Origin: Nocardioides sp. S-1144
GTDB lineage: Bacteria > Actinomycetota > Actinomycetes > Propionibacteriales > Nocardioidaceae
Length of the DNA stretch: 64,000 nucleotides
Assembly (NCBI RefSeq): GCF_005954645.2
Contig: NZ_CP040695.2
Coordinates: 868,001 to 932,000, forward strand
Reading direction: 5' to 3'
Position 1 is the stretch's first letter. Every line of letters starts with the position of its first letter. Shown here one piece after another: positions 25,093-33,311 of this stretch. Position numbers and translations under genes: made by a program. Under the pieces are notes generated by a model, which saw only the letters and a program-made list of their open reading frames with translations, had not been told where the DNA came from and ran no database searches.

Positions 25093-25202
25093 CCCGTCGC
25101 TGATCACTGACGGGTCACCGCGAAGTCCTGGCTGACCCGTCGCTGATCACTGACGGGTCGCCGCGAGATTCCCGCTGACCCGTCGCTGATCAGCGACGGG
25201 TC
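25091..25202. repeat. Three 26-bp palindromes (GACCCGTC-N10-GACGGGTC), 43-bp period
   Basis: Copies at 25091-25116, 25134-25159 and 25177-25202, spaced exactly 43 bp. Each is GACCCGTC, ten bases around TGATCA, GACGGGTC; the third is a perfect palindrome. The same element occurs singly in reverse orientation at 12223-12248. The array fills the gap between convergent genes and probably serves as a bidirectional terminator. Confidence 0.92.
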
Positions 25203-25206
25203 AGCG

Positions 25207-26550
25207 TCAGCTGGAGAAGAGGAGGAAGAGTCCGCCGCTGGTGATGCCGACCATCGCGAAGAGCATCGGCAGCTGGCCGGTGAGCTGGTGGCGCGCGGGG
25301 AGCAGGCGCAGCGCGCGGTCGTGGGCGACGACGGCGGCGACGACGTGGCCGACGACGACGGCGCCGACCTTGAGGTTGGCCAGCAGGGTCGGGTGGTAGC
25401 CCAGCCAGACGATGCCGGTCCAGCCGCCGGTGCCGAGGATGTCGGCGCCGTTGCTGAGCGGGTCGCTGGCCAGCACGAGGTAGCGCGAGCCGACCTCGAC
25501 GAAGTAGCTGAGGTAGTGCGCGACGACGTACCCGACGACGATCGGGATGATCGAGTGCGCGAAGAGGTTGGGCAGGTCGCTGCGCCGCTGGTCGGTGTGG
25601 ACGCCGGTCAGCATGGACGCCACCGCGACGATGCCGGTCGCTGCCAGGCAGAAGCCGAGCAGCGCCAGGTTGTCGAGCAGGTAGCCGCTGACCTGGGTGC
25701 CCTGGAGGAAGCGGACCCAGGTCGGCGACTCGCCGAACGAGTCGAACCCGGTGCTGCCGACCAGCACGCCGACGACGGCGACGAGCCCGGGGGCCACGCG
25801 GACGCTGTCGACGTTCGCCAGCGGGCTGCGCACCAGCAGGACGCCGTCGCGCTCACCCCAGATCGAGAGCTTCCCGACGAGCGTGGAGTAGACCTCGAAC
25901 GGGTCGGCGTTCTCGTAGAACCGGTTGCCGTACAGCGCCCCGCCGAGCAGCATCGCGGCGACGTACACGGCACACCAGAAGCGCACCGGGCTGAGGTCGG
26001 ACATGTAGGGGTAGACGAGCTCGAACCACACGAACGCGTAGAGCCCCACGGCGGCCGGCCAGTAGCCGAGCCGGTCGGGGTAGCGGTGCAGGCCCTCGTC
26101 GGGGTCGCTGCCGACGACCCTGGCGAGGAGCAGGTTGATCGTGCGGACCGGGCTGATCGCCTTCCAGAACGGTCCGAGGAGGAGTGACATCGGCACGATG
26201 CCGACCCACAGCCACACGAAGAAGATGCCGAAGATGGGGTTGATGACCTTGTCGACGCCGAAGAGCGCGACGAAGGCGGTGTAGAGGAACAGCACCATGC
26301 CGAACACGCGCAGCGCGATCGCGAACGCCGGGTGCGCCACCAGCCGCTGGACGGCCTCGGGGGCGGGACGGCCGCTCGTCGCGGCGTCGTAGCGGGGCTT
26401 GCGCCAGGCCACGGCCAGGATGGTGAAGGAGACGACCAGCGCGGCGACCGCGCCCGCGATCGCCAGGCCCAGGGAGATGGGGAGGTCCTGCTGCCCCCCG
26501 ATGCCGTGCGCCGACAGGTCGCCCCCGAGCTGGCCGGTGGGCGGGATCAC
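25207..26550 (-). CDS. Polytopic membrane protein of unknown function
   Basis: Function unknown; 447 residues with roughly ten membrane segments, starting LPISLGLAIAGAVAALVVSF and ending LFAMVGITSGGLFLLFSS. Conserved-looking motifs between helices include GPFWKAISPVRTINLLLARV, YGNRFYENADPFEVYSTLVG and histidines in HSIIPIVVGYVVAHYLSYF. Proteins of this kind in actinobacteria are sometimes labelled fenitrothion hydrolase, a name I consider unreliable. Its ATG overlaps the stop of the upstream lipoprotein gene (ATGA), so the two form a pair. A transport or metal-linked envelope function is a guess. Confidence 0.65.
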   Translation of the reverse strand: MIPPTGQLGGDLSAHGIGGQQDLPISLGLAIAGAVAALVVSFTILAVAWRKPRYDAATSGRPAPEAVQRLVAHPAFAIALRVFGMVLFLYTAFVALFGVDKVINPIFGIFFVWLWVGIVPMSLLLGPFWKAISPVRTINLLLARVVGSDPDEGLHRYPDRLGYWPAAVGLYAFVWFELVYPYMSDLSPVRFWCAVYVAAMLLGGALYGNRFYENADPFEVYSTLVGKLSIWGERDGVLLVRSPLANVDSVRVAPGLVAVVGVLVGSTGFDSFGESPTWVRFLQGTQVSGYLLDNLALLGFCLAATGIVAVASMLTGVHTDQRRSDLPNLFAHSIIPIVVGYVVAHYLSYFVEVGSRYLVLASDPLSNGADILGTGGWTGIVWLGYHPTLLANLKVGAVVVGHVVAAVVAHDRALRLLPARHQLTGQLPMLFAMVGITSGGLFLLFSS

Positions 26551-26918
26551 GAGATCTGCAGCTCGAGCACGGGCAGGGACGCCGGCTCGTGCAGCTCGAG
26601 CTCGACCAGTCCCGGCCGGTCGAACTGCAGCTCGATGGGGGCGTTCTCGCCCGCCTCGAACTCGAAGGTCTGCTCGGGGGAGGAGTGCAGGTGCAGCTCG
26701 CCGGGCTCGTCGGCGGTGACGACGAGGTCGATCGGCTGGTTCACGTCGACGTCGATCCGGTCGCCGTCGGGGGTGACCGCGCCGGCCTCGAGGGTCACCT
26801 CGATGACCTTGACCTCGGTGCTGCCGCCCCCGTCGTCACCGCCGCAGGCGGAGGTGGTCAGGAGCAGGGCGAGGACGGCGGTCGCGGCTGCGCCTCGGCG
26901 GGTGGTGGAGCCGGTCAA
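26547..26918 (-). CDS. Small lipoprotein with cupredoxin-like layout
   Basis: A 123-residue lipoprotein: signal peptide with lipobox TSAC (LLLTTSACGGDD), then a beta-rich domain VKVIEVTLEAGAVTPDGDRI, IDLVVTADEPGELHLHSSPE, FEFEAGENAPIELQFDRPGL and VELELHEPASLPVLELQI. Strand order and the His-containing loops resemble EfeO/cupredoxin-type domains, but the copper cysteine is absent, so copper binding is doubtful. I chose the TTG at 26918: gaagg lies 7 nt upstream and the signal peptide then has normal length; an in-frame start at 26999 would add 27 residues. Its stop overlaps the ATG of the membrane protein gene. Confidence 0.68.
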   Translation of the reverse strand: MTGSTTRRGAAATAVLALLLTTSACGGDDGGGSTEVKVIEVTLEAGAVTPDGDRIDVDVNQPIDLVVTADEPGELHLHSSPEQTFEFEAGENAPIELQFDRPGLVELELHEPASLPVLELQIS

Positions 26919-27049
26919 GAGAACACCTTCGAGCGATGGGACGGCACGGTCTGCTGCCCCGCGGCGGGGGCCTCTCTGCCAGAATCCCACGAGGGACAAG
27001 CCCGGGAGCCGCCGGGCCGCCCGGGGGACCGGTCGGGAGAGGACGTGTC

Positions 27050-28501
27050 GTGGTCGAACGCCTGCGGGCCAGGGACCTGGCCTTCCTCACCGCCGAGACC
27101 GTCGTCGCGCCGCGCCACAACGCCACGGTCGAGGTCTTCGAGCCAGGCCCGGCAGGCTTCGACCACGCCCGCCTGCTCGAGATCGTCAGCGACCGCATCT
27201 CGTTCGTGCCGCGCTACCGCCAGCGCCTCGTCGAGGTGCCCGGGCGCCTGGCGACCCCGGTCTGGGTCGACGACGAGCACTTTGACCTCGGCTACCACGT
27301 GCGCCGCTCGGCCCTGCCGCGTCCCGGCTCCGACGACCAGCTGCGCGAGCTCGTCGCGCGGATCGTGTCGCGCCGGCTCGACCGCAGCCGACCCCTGTGG
27401 GAGATCTACGTCGTCGAGGGGCTCGCCGAGGGCCGGTTCGCGCTGCTGACGAAGTCGCACCAGGCGCTCGTCGACGGCGTCCACACCGTCGACCTCGGGC
27501 AGCTGCTGCTCGACGCCGTGGCCGAGCCGAGGCCGCTGGAGCCCGACGACTGGACGCCGCGCTCGGTCCCGTCGGCGCTGCGGCTGGTGGCGGGCGCCGT
27601 CCGCGACTCGGTCACCGCGCCGGCCACGTTCGTCGACACGGTCTCGGTGACCACCGGCTCGGTGCTGCGGACCGCCGAGCGCGCGTCGTCGCGCGCCAAG
27701 GTCGTCGCCGACGCGCTCACCGGACGCCGTCCGCGACGCCGCGCGATGGAGGGCCCGCTCTCGCAGCAGCGCCGCGTCGTCACCGTCGCCACCGAGCTGG
27801 CCGACCACCGCCGGATCCGCGACGCGCACGGCGGCACGGTCAACGACGTCGTGCTGGCCACCATCGCCGGCGGGCTGCGCGCCTGGCTGATGACGCGCGG
27901 GGAGCCGCTCGGCGGCGCCCGGCACATGCGCGCCCTGGTGCCGGTCTCGGTGGTCGACGAGGAGCTCGAGGCGACCTCGCTCGGCCAGATCGCCCCGCAC
28001 TACGTGAACCTCCCCATCGGCGAGGCCAGCCCGCTGGTCCGGCTGCACCAGGTGTCCTACTCCTTCCAGGCCCACGCCGACACGGGCCGCGGCGTCGCCG
28101 CCAACCGGATCGCGGGCATCGCCGGCTTCGCCCCGACGACGTTCCACGCGATCGGCGCGCGGGTGGCGGCCACGGAGGTCCGCCGCGGCTACCAGCTCTG
28201 CGTCACCAACGTGCCCGGGCCGCAGACCCCGCTCTACCTCGCCGGCGCCCGGATGATCGCGACCTACCCGGTGCCGCCCCTGCTCGAGGACCACCCGCTC
28301 GCGATCGGCGTCACCTCCTACGACGGCCGGGTCTTCTACGGGATGAACGCCGACCGCGACCAGCTGCCGGACGCCGACCTGCTCGGCACCTGCCTGCGCG
28401 AGGCGCTCGACGAGCTGCTCTCGACCACGACCGCCACCCGGGCACCGCGCGGGCGCAGGCGCCCGTCGTCGCGGCGGCCCTCCGAGGGCGGCACGTCGTG
28501 A
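27050..28501 (+). CDS. WS/DGAT-like acyltransferase with HQxxxDG motif
   Basis: Belongs to the wax ester synthase/diacylglycerol acyltransferase family, which joins acyl-CoA to alcohols or diacylglycerol; 483 residues. Family segments seen are HFDLGYHVRRSALPRPG, SRPLWEIYVVEGL, a C-terminal VTNVPGPQTPLYLAGA and the PLLEDHPLAIGVTSYDG block. The active-site motif HHxxxDG here reads H137-Q138-ALV-D142-G143: the second, catalytic histidine is glutamine. It may be inactive, use another residue, or have a non-lipid function. GTG 27050 is chosen because gggagagga lies upstream. The next gene overlaps its stop (GTGA). Confidence 0.82.
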   Translation: MVERLRARDLAFLTAETVVAPRHNATVEVFEPGPAGFDHARLLEIVSDRISFVPRYRQRLVEVPGRLATPVWVDDEHFDLGYHVRRSALPRPGSDDQLRELVARIVSRRLDRSRPLWEIYVVEGLAEGRFALLTKSHQALVDGVHTVDLGQLLLDAVAEPRPLEPDDWTPRSVPSALRLVAGAVRDSVTAPATFVDTVSVTTGSVLRTAERASSRAKVVADALTGRRPRRRAMEGPLSQQRRVVTVATELADHRRIRDAHGGTVNDVVLATIAGGLRAWLMTRGEPLGGARHMRALVPVSVVDEELEATSLGQIAPHYVNLPIGEASPLVRLHQVSYSFQAHADTGRGVAANRIAGIAGFAPTTFHAIGARVAATEVRRGYQLCVTNVPGPQTPLYLAGARMIATYPVPPLLEDHPLAIGVTSYDGRVFYGMNADRDQLPDADLLGTCLREALDELLSTTTATRAPRGRRRPSSRRPSEGGTS

Positions 28502-28848
28502 CCCGGGTCTACCTCCCGACCACCCTCGACCGGCTGCGCGACGCGTGGTCGGCCGGCGCCGTCCCGGTGCCCGACGCCGACGCCGTCGTCGTCGCGGAGG
28601 GCGAGGACGAGGAGTCCGAGTACGCCGCCCTGATGACCGCCGCGGACGTCTCGGCCGAGCTGCTCGCCGGACCCGGACGTCGCGTGGTCGTGGTCGCCGA
28701 GGTGGCCGACCCGACCGCCGGGCACCCGGTGCCGCTCAAGCGCGTCCTCGCCGTCCACGCCGACGCCGCCGACCGCCCCGCCGACGCCGACCCCGACGAC
28801 GACCTGGCCTGGTACGCGACCCAGGAGGTCCCCGACCTGCTGGGGTGA
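28498..28848 (+). CDS. Small conserved protein (DUF6912-like)
   Basis: A 116-residue soluble protein. The start RVYLPTTLDRLRDAWSAGAV and the block EEESEYAALMTAADVSAELL-like region (residues ~35-60), then GRRVVVVAEVADPTAG and WYATQEVPDLL, resemble a short actinobacterial family (DUF6912) of unknown function. It is acidic in its C-terminal half. The GTG start overlaps the stop of the WS/DGAT-like gene, so the two are coupled. No catalytic residues stand out. Confidence 0.68.
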   Translation: MTRVYLPTTLDRLRDAWSAGAVPVPDADAVVVAEGEDEESEYAALMTAADVSAELLAGPGRRVVVVAEVADPTAGHPVPLKRVLAVHADAADRPADADPDDDLAWYATQEVPDLLG

Positions 28849-28854
28849 CGCCGC

Positions 28855-28923
28855 GGTCCGAGGAACGAGGACCAGCGGCGTCGTCGGTCGTCGACCGAGC
28901 GGCACGACCGAGGGACGAGGTCG
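28855..28923. repeat. Two hairpin repeats of the GACCGAGGAACGAGGTC family
   Basis: GGTCCGAGGAACGAGGACC at 28855-28873 and CGACCGAGGGACGAGGTCG at 28905-28923, both inverted repeats, related to the copy at 22640. They lie between the stop of the DUF6912-like gene and the pruA promoter and could end the upstream transcript. Confidence 0.75.
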
Positions 28924-28986
28924 AGCGGTCCCGGCGCCGTCGGTCGTCGGTCGAGCCGGCGACTCGGCAGCGCGGCACGCGCTCAG

Positions 28987-28992
28987 TACAGT
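28987..28992 (+). promoter_or_regulatory. -10 element TACAGT for pruA
   Basis: TACAGT fits TAnnnT and lies 6 nt before the pruA ATG, with no ribosome binding site, which suggests a leaderless mRNA. Confidence 0.55.
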
Positions 28993-28998
28993 CGCGGG

Positions 28999-30636
<1,638 letters not shown>

Positions 30637-30679
30637 GCCCGAGCACGAGCGGCAGGCCCCGGGTGCGGCACAATCGTCG

Positions 30680-30910
30680 GTGATGACACCGCTGCACCTG
30701 GGGCCCCTGCACCCCGTCGAGCAGGCCCTGACGCTGGTCCTGGCGTTCGGGCCCTTCGTCGTCCTCGCGATCGTGGTCTGGCTGCGCCGACGCGCGGACG
30801 CCGCCGCGGACCCGGCCGAGGCCGGGACCGAGGCCGAGGTCCAGGGCGAGGACGGGACCGAGGGTGGTGCCGAGGGTGCGGCGGCGGAGCGACCTCAGCG
30901 CGACAGGTAG
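30680..30910 (+). CDS. Small membrane protein
   Basis: Function unknown; 76 residues with one hydrophobic segment (LTLVLAFGPFVVLAIVVWL) followed by RRR and an acidic, low-complexity Ala/Glu/Gly tail that should lie in the cytoplasm. Starts GTG 30680 or ATG 30683; CACAAT (30669-30674) would be the -10 box. Its last 16 bases overlap the convergent DUF2505-like gene. Weak coding evidence apart from the membrane segment and the promoter-like spacing. Confidence 0.5.
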   Translation: MMTPLHLGPLHPVEQALTLVLAFGPFVVLAIVVWLRRRADAAADPAEAGTEAEVQGEDGTEGGAEGAAAERPQRDR

Positions 30911-31365
30911 GCGATCCCGGTCCGGTGCTCGGCCTTGAGGGCCTTGAGCAGCAGGTCGGCGATCAGGCCCTCGAGCTTGCCGCCGACGAGCGGGATCGAG
31001 ACCTTCACGGTCAGCTCGACGGTCTCGAGCGTGCCGGTGCCGGAGGGCACCAGGACCGCGGAACCCCTCATGTCGCCGGGCTTGCCGGGGATGGACACCT
31101 CGATGTCGCCGCGCGACGGGGTGTCCCACCGCTCGACCTGGACGATGTTGGTCTCGTCGCCGACGATCTTCCTCGCGAACGACGGGACGCCGGCCGTCGG
31201 CAGCCACTGGTCGATGGTGACCGTGGTGCCCTCGACGCTCACCTGGTGGCGCACCGCGCCCTGGGCCCGGCACACCTCCTCGCGGAAGGCCGGGTCGGTG
31301 AGCATCGCTGCCACCGCCTCGACCGGGGCGTCGTAGGGCATCTCGTGACGGATCGACTTGGCCAT
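30895..31365 (-). CDS. DUF2505 family protein
   Basis: A 156-residue protein of the DUF2505 family, related to the START/polyketide-cyclase-like fold that often binds hydrophobic ligands. The N-terminus AKSIRHEMPYDAPVEAVAAM (with LTDPAFREEVC following) is typical, as are GDMRGSAVLVPSGTGTLETV and KLEGLIADLLLKALKAEHR at the end. The function is unknown. ATG 31365 is chosen because the family starts there and CATGAT lies directly upstream; an in-frame start at 31407 adds 14 unrelated residues. Tail-to-tail overlap of 16 bp with the small membrane protein gene. Confidence 0.85.
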   Translation of the reverse strand: MAKSIRHEMPYDAPVEAVAAMLTDPAFREEVCRAQGAVRHQVSVEGTTVTIDQWLPTAGVPSFARKIVGDETNIVQVERWDTPSRGDIEVSIPGKPGDMRGSAVLVPSGTGTLETVELTVKVSIPLVGGKLEGLIADLLLKALKAEHRTGIAYLSR

Positions 31366-31410
31366 CACCCCATCATGCCGGGACGGCGGCGCCGCGGTCC
31401 GGGACACGCC

Positions 31411-32343
31411 TCAGGTGCGCGACTCGCAGGTGCGCACGGCGTCCTCCAGCGTGGGGACGTCACGGTCGAAGGGCACCTGCAGCCGCGCGGGCGGGGCGGT
31501 GAGGTCGACGGGCGAGCCGAGCTCGCTCAGGTTGACGACCAGCTGGGCGGCCCCGACCGAGTCGACGCCGTCGACGGGGGTGTTCCCGGCGGCGGTGGAG
31601 CTCGCGACCAGGTCGGCGAAGGTGGTGCGCCACCCGACCGGGACGCCGTCCTGGATCGCCACCTCGATCGGGGTCTCCCCGGACCCGCCGGCCCCGAGGC
31701 CGAGGATCTGCAGGAAGCGGGTGCCGAGCGAGCCGACGACGTCGTCGAGCGGCGCGGTGACCCGGTCGCCGTCGATCCTGGCCCCGAGGAGCGTGGTGAC
31801 CTCGTTGGGCGGTGCCCCGCCCTCGTAGCCCGGGCTGAGCTCGCGCAGCGTCTCCTGGTCGTAGCGGATCCAGCACTGGTCGAAGGCGACGCCCTCGGGC
31901 TGGTCGACCTGGGTGTAGACGACGCCGTCGACGGCCAGGGTGCGGGTGGTGACGCTCTGGTCGGCGCGGATGACCACGGTGGTGCTGTAGGACGCTCCGT
32001 CGGTGAGCCGGTAGATGCCGTCCTTGGTCTGCAGCGTCTCGCCGGCGTTGTCGAGCGAGAGCCGGAAGCGACCGGTGTCGGCGGTCTCGAGGGCCTCGGT
32101 CGCCGCGCCGAGGTCGGCCTCCCCGGTGGACCCGCCCCCGGTGGGACCGCCCCCGGTGGGACCGCCCGTGGTCGCGTCGTCCGTGGGGGGCGCGTCGGTG
32201 CTGCTCGGGCCCGCGGACGGCGCGGGGGCGGGCTCGTCGTCGGCCTCGGAGCCGCAGGCGACCAGCACGGTCGCGAGGAGCGGGACGAGGATCGTGGCGA
32301 CGGCCGGACGCCGGGGACGGGAGCGGGTGGGGGTGCGGTTCAT
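31411..32343 (-). CDS. LppX/LprG-like lipoprotein
   Basis: Exported lipoprotein of 310 residues. The signal peptide ends in lipobox LVAC (ATVLVACGSE), followed by a Pro/Thr/Gly-rich linker with PTGGGPTGGG repeats (residues ~40-75). The main domain, TADTGRFRLSLDNAGETLQT to the C-terminus, has the alternating strands and long helix of the LppX/LprA/F/G family, whose mycobacterial members carry lipids or lipoglycans across the envelope through a hydrophobic pocket. Two cysteines (DQCWIRYD, RTCESRT) could pair. It stands alone, divergent from the tryptophan dioxygenase gene. Confidence 0.78.
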   Translation of the reverse strand: MNRTPTRSRPRRPAVATILVPLLATVLVACGSEADDEPAPAPSAGPSSTDAPPTDDATTGGPTGGGPTGGGSTGEADLGAATEALETADTGRFRLSLDNAGETLQTKDGIYRLTDGASYSTTVVIRADQSVTTRTLAVDGVVYTQVDQPEGVAFDQCWIRYDQETLRELSPGYEGGAPPNEVTTLLGARIDGDRVTAPLDDVVGSLGTRFLQILGLGAGGSGETPIEVAIQDGVPVGWRTTFADLVASSTAAGNTPVDGVDSVGAAQLVVNLSELGSPVDLTAPPARLQVPFDRDVPTLEDAVRTCESRT

Positions 32344-32417
32344 GGCCCCCGGAGCATCCCACGGCGTCCGGGCCGGTCCGGCGACGAACCTCCGGGTGGA
32401 CGTGGTTGGCTGCTCGG

Positions 32418-33245
32418 ATGAGCGACGAGAACCGCGAGCAGTTCGTCTCCTTCGGCGAGCAGGGCGCGCAGCTGACCTACGGCAGCTACCTGCGGCTTCC
32501 CGTCCTGCTCGACGCCCAGCACCTCGAGTCCGACCCGCCGGCCCACGACGAGCTGCTCTTCATCACGATCCACCAGGTCTACGAGCTGTGGTTCAAGCAG
32601 CTCCTCCACGAGGTCGTCGCCGCGCGCGACACGATGCTCGCCGCGGCAGCCGAGGGTGACCCGGCCTCGGGCCTGTGGCGCGCCCAGCACCTGCTGGCCC
32701 GGGTCCACGTCATCGAGCGGGTGCTGGTGCACCAGGTCGACGTCCTGGAGACGATGACGCCGCAGGACTTCCTGGAGTTCCGGCAGCGGCTCGCGCCGGC
32801 CAGCGGGTTCCAGAGCGTGCAGTTCCGCGAGCTGGAGTTCCTCTCCGGCGCCAAGGACCCGGCCTACCTGCGGCGCTTCCGCGGGCTCACCGACGACGAG
32901 CAGGCGCGGCTGCGCGCGCGGCTCGACGAGCCGACGCTGTGGGACGCCTTCGTCGCCGTGCTGCGGGCCCGGGGCCTGCCCGCGGACGACGACGAGCAGG
33001 TCGCCGACGCGGTGCGCACCGCCGCCCACGACCGCGACCGGCACGCCGCGGTCTGGGCCCTGGCCGAGGCCCTGCTGCAGCACGACGAGCTCGCCGCCAG
33101 CTGGCGCGCCCGGCACGTGGTGATGGTCGAGCGGATGATCGGCGCGAAGTCCGGGACGGGCGGCTCGAGCGGCTCGGCGTACCTGCGCGGACGGCTCCCG
33201 CTGCAGTACTACCCGGTCCTCTGGGACGTCCGCAGCATGCTCTAG
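32418..33245 (+). CDS. kynA: Tryptophan 2,3-dioxygenase
   Basis: Heme enzyme that opens the indole ring of tryptophan to N-formylkynurenine, the first step of the kynurenine pathway. The 275-residue protein carries the family segments LTYGSYLRLPVLLDAQ, ITIHQVYELWFKQLLHEV (substrate-binding His and Tyr), RVLVHQVDVLETMTP, PASGFQSVQFRELEFLSG and RHVVMVERMIGAKSGTGGSS (heme-ligand His and substrate loop). ATG 32418 is chosen over a TTG at 32406. No kynureninase or formamidase gene is adjacent, so the pathway partners must lie elsewhere. Confidence 0.95.
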   Translation: MSDENREQFVSFGEQGAQLTYGSYLRLPVLLDAQHLESDPPAHDELLFITIHQVYELWFKQLLHEVVAARDTMLAAAAEGDPASGLWRAQHLLARVHVIERVLVHQVDVLETMTPQDFLEFRQRLAPASGFQSVQFRELEFLSGAKDPAYLRRFRGLTDDEQARLRARLDEPTLWDAFVAVLRARGLPADDDEQVADAVRTAAHDRDRHAAVWALAEALLQHDELAASWRARHVVMVERMIGAKSGTGGSSGSAYLRGRLPLQYYPVLWDVRSML

Positions 33246-33298
33246 GAGCGCCCGGCGCGACACCCACCCCGGCGGTTGTGGCCCTCGTCGGCGGCCTC

Positions 33299-33304
33299 TA
33301 GGTT
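33299..33304 (+). promoter_or_regulatory. -10 element TAGGTT, leaderless promoter for gdh
   Basis: TAGGTT lies exactly 7 nt before the GTG start of the glutamate dehydrogenase gene; no ribosome binding site is visible. It matches the spacing at the pheA-like and dapD genes. Confidence 0.6.
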
Positions 33305-33311
33305 GGGCTGC

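Noticed and set aside
25091..25202. Palindrome triplet considered as plasmid iterons or a replication origin
   Set aside because: No replication or partition gene nearby, and the same element occurs singly after ileS in reverse orientation; a terminator-like repeat explains it better.
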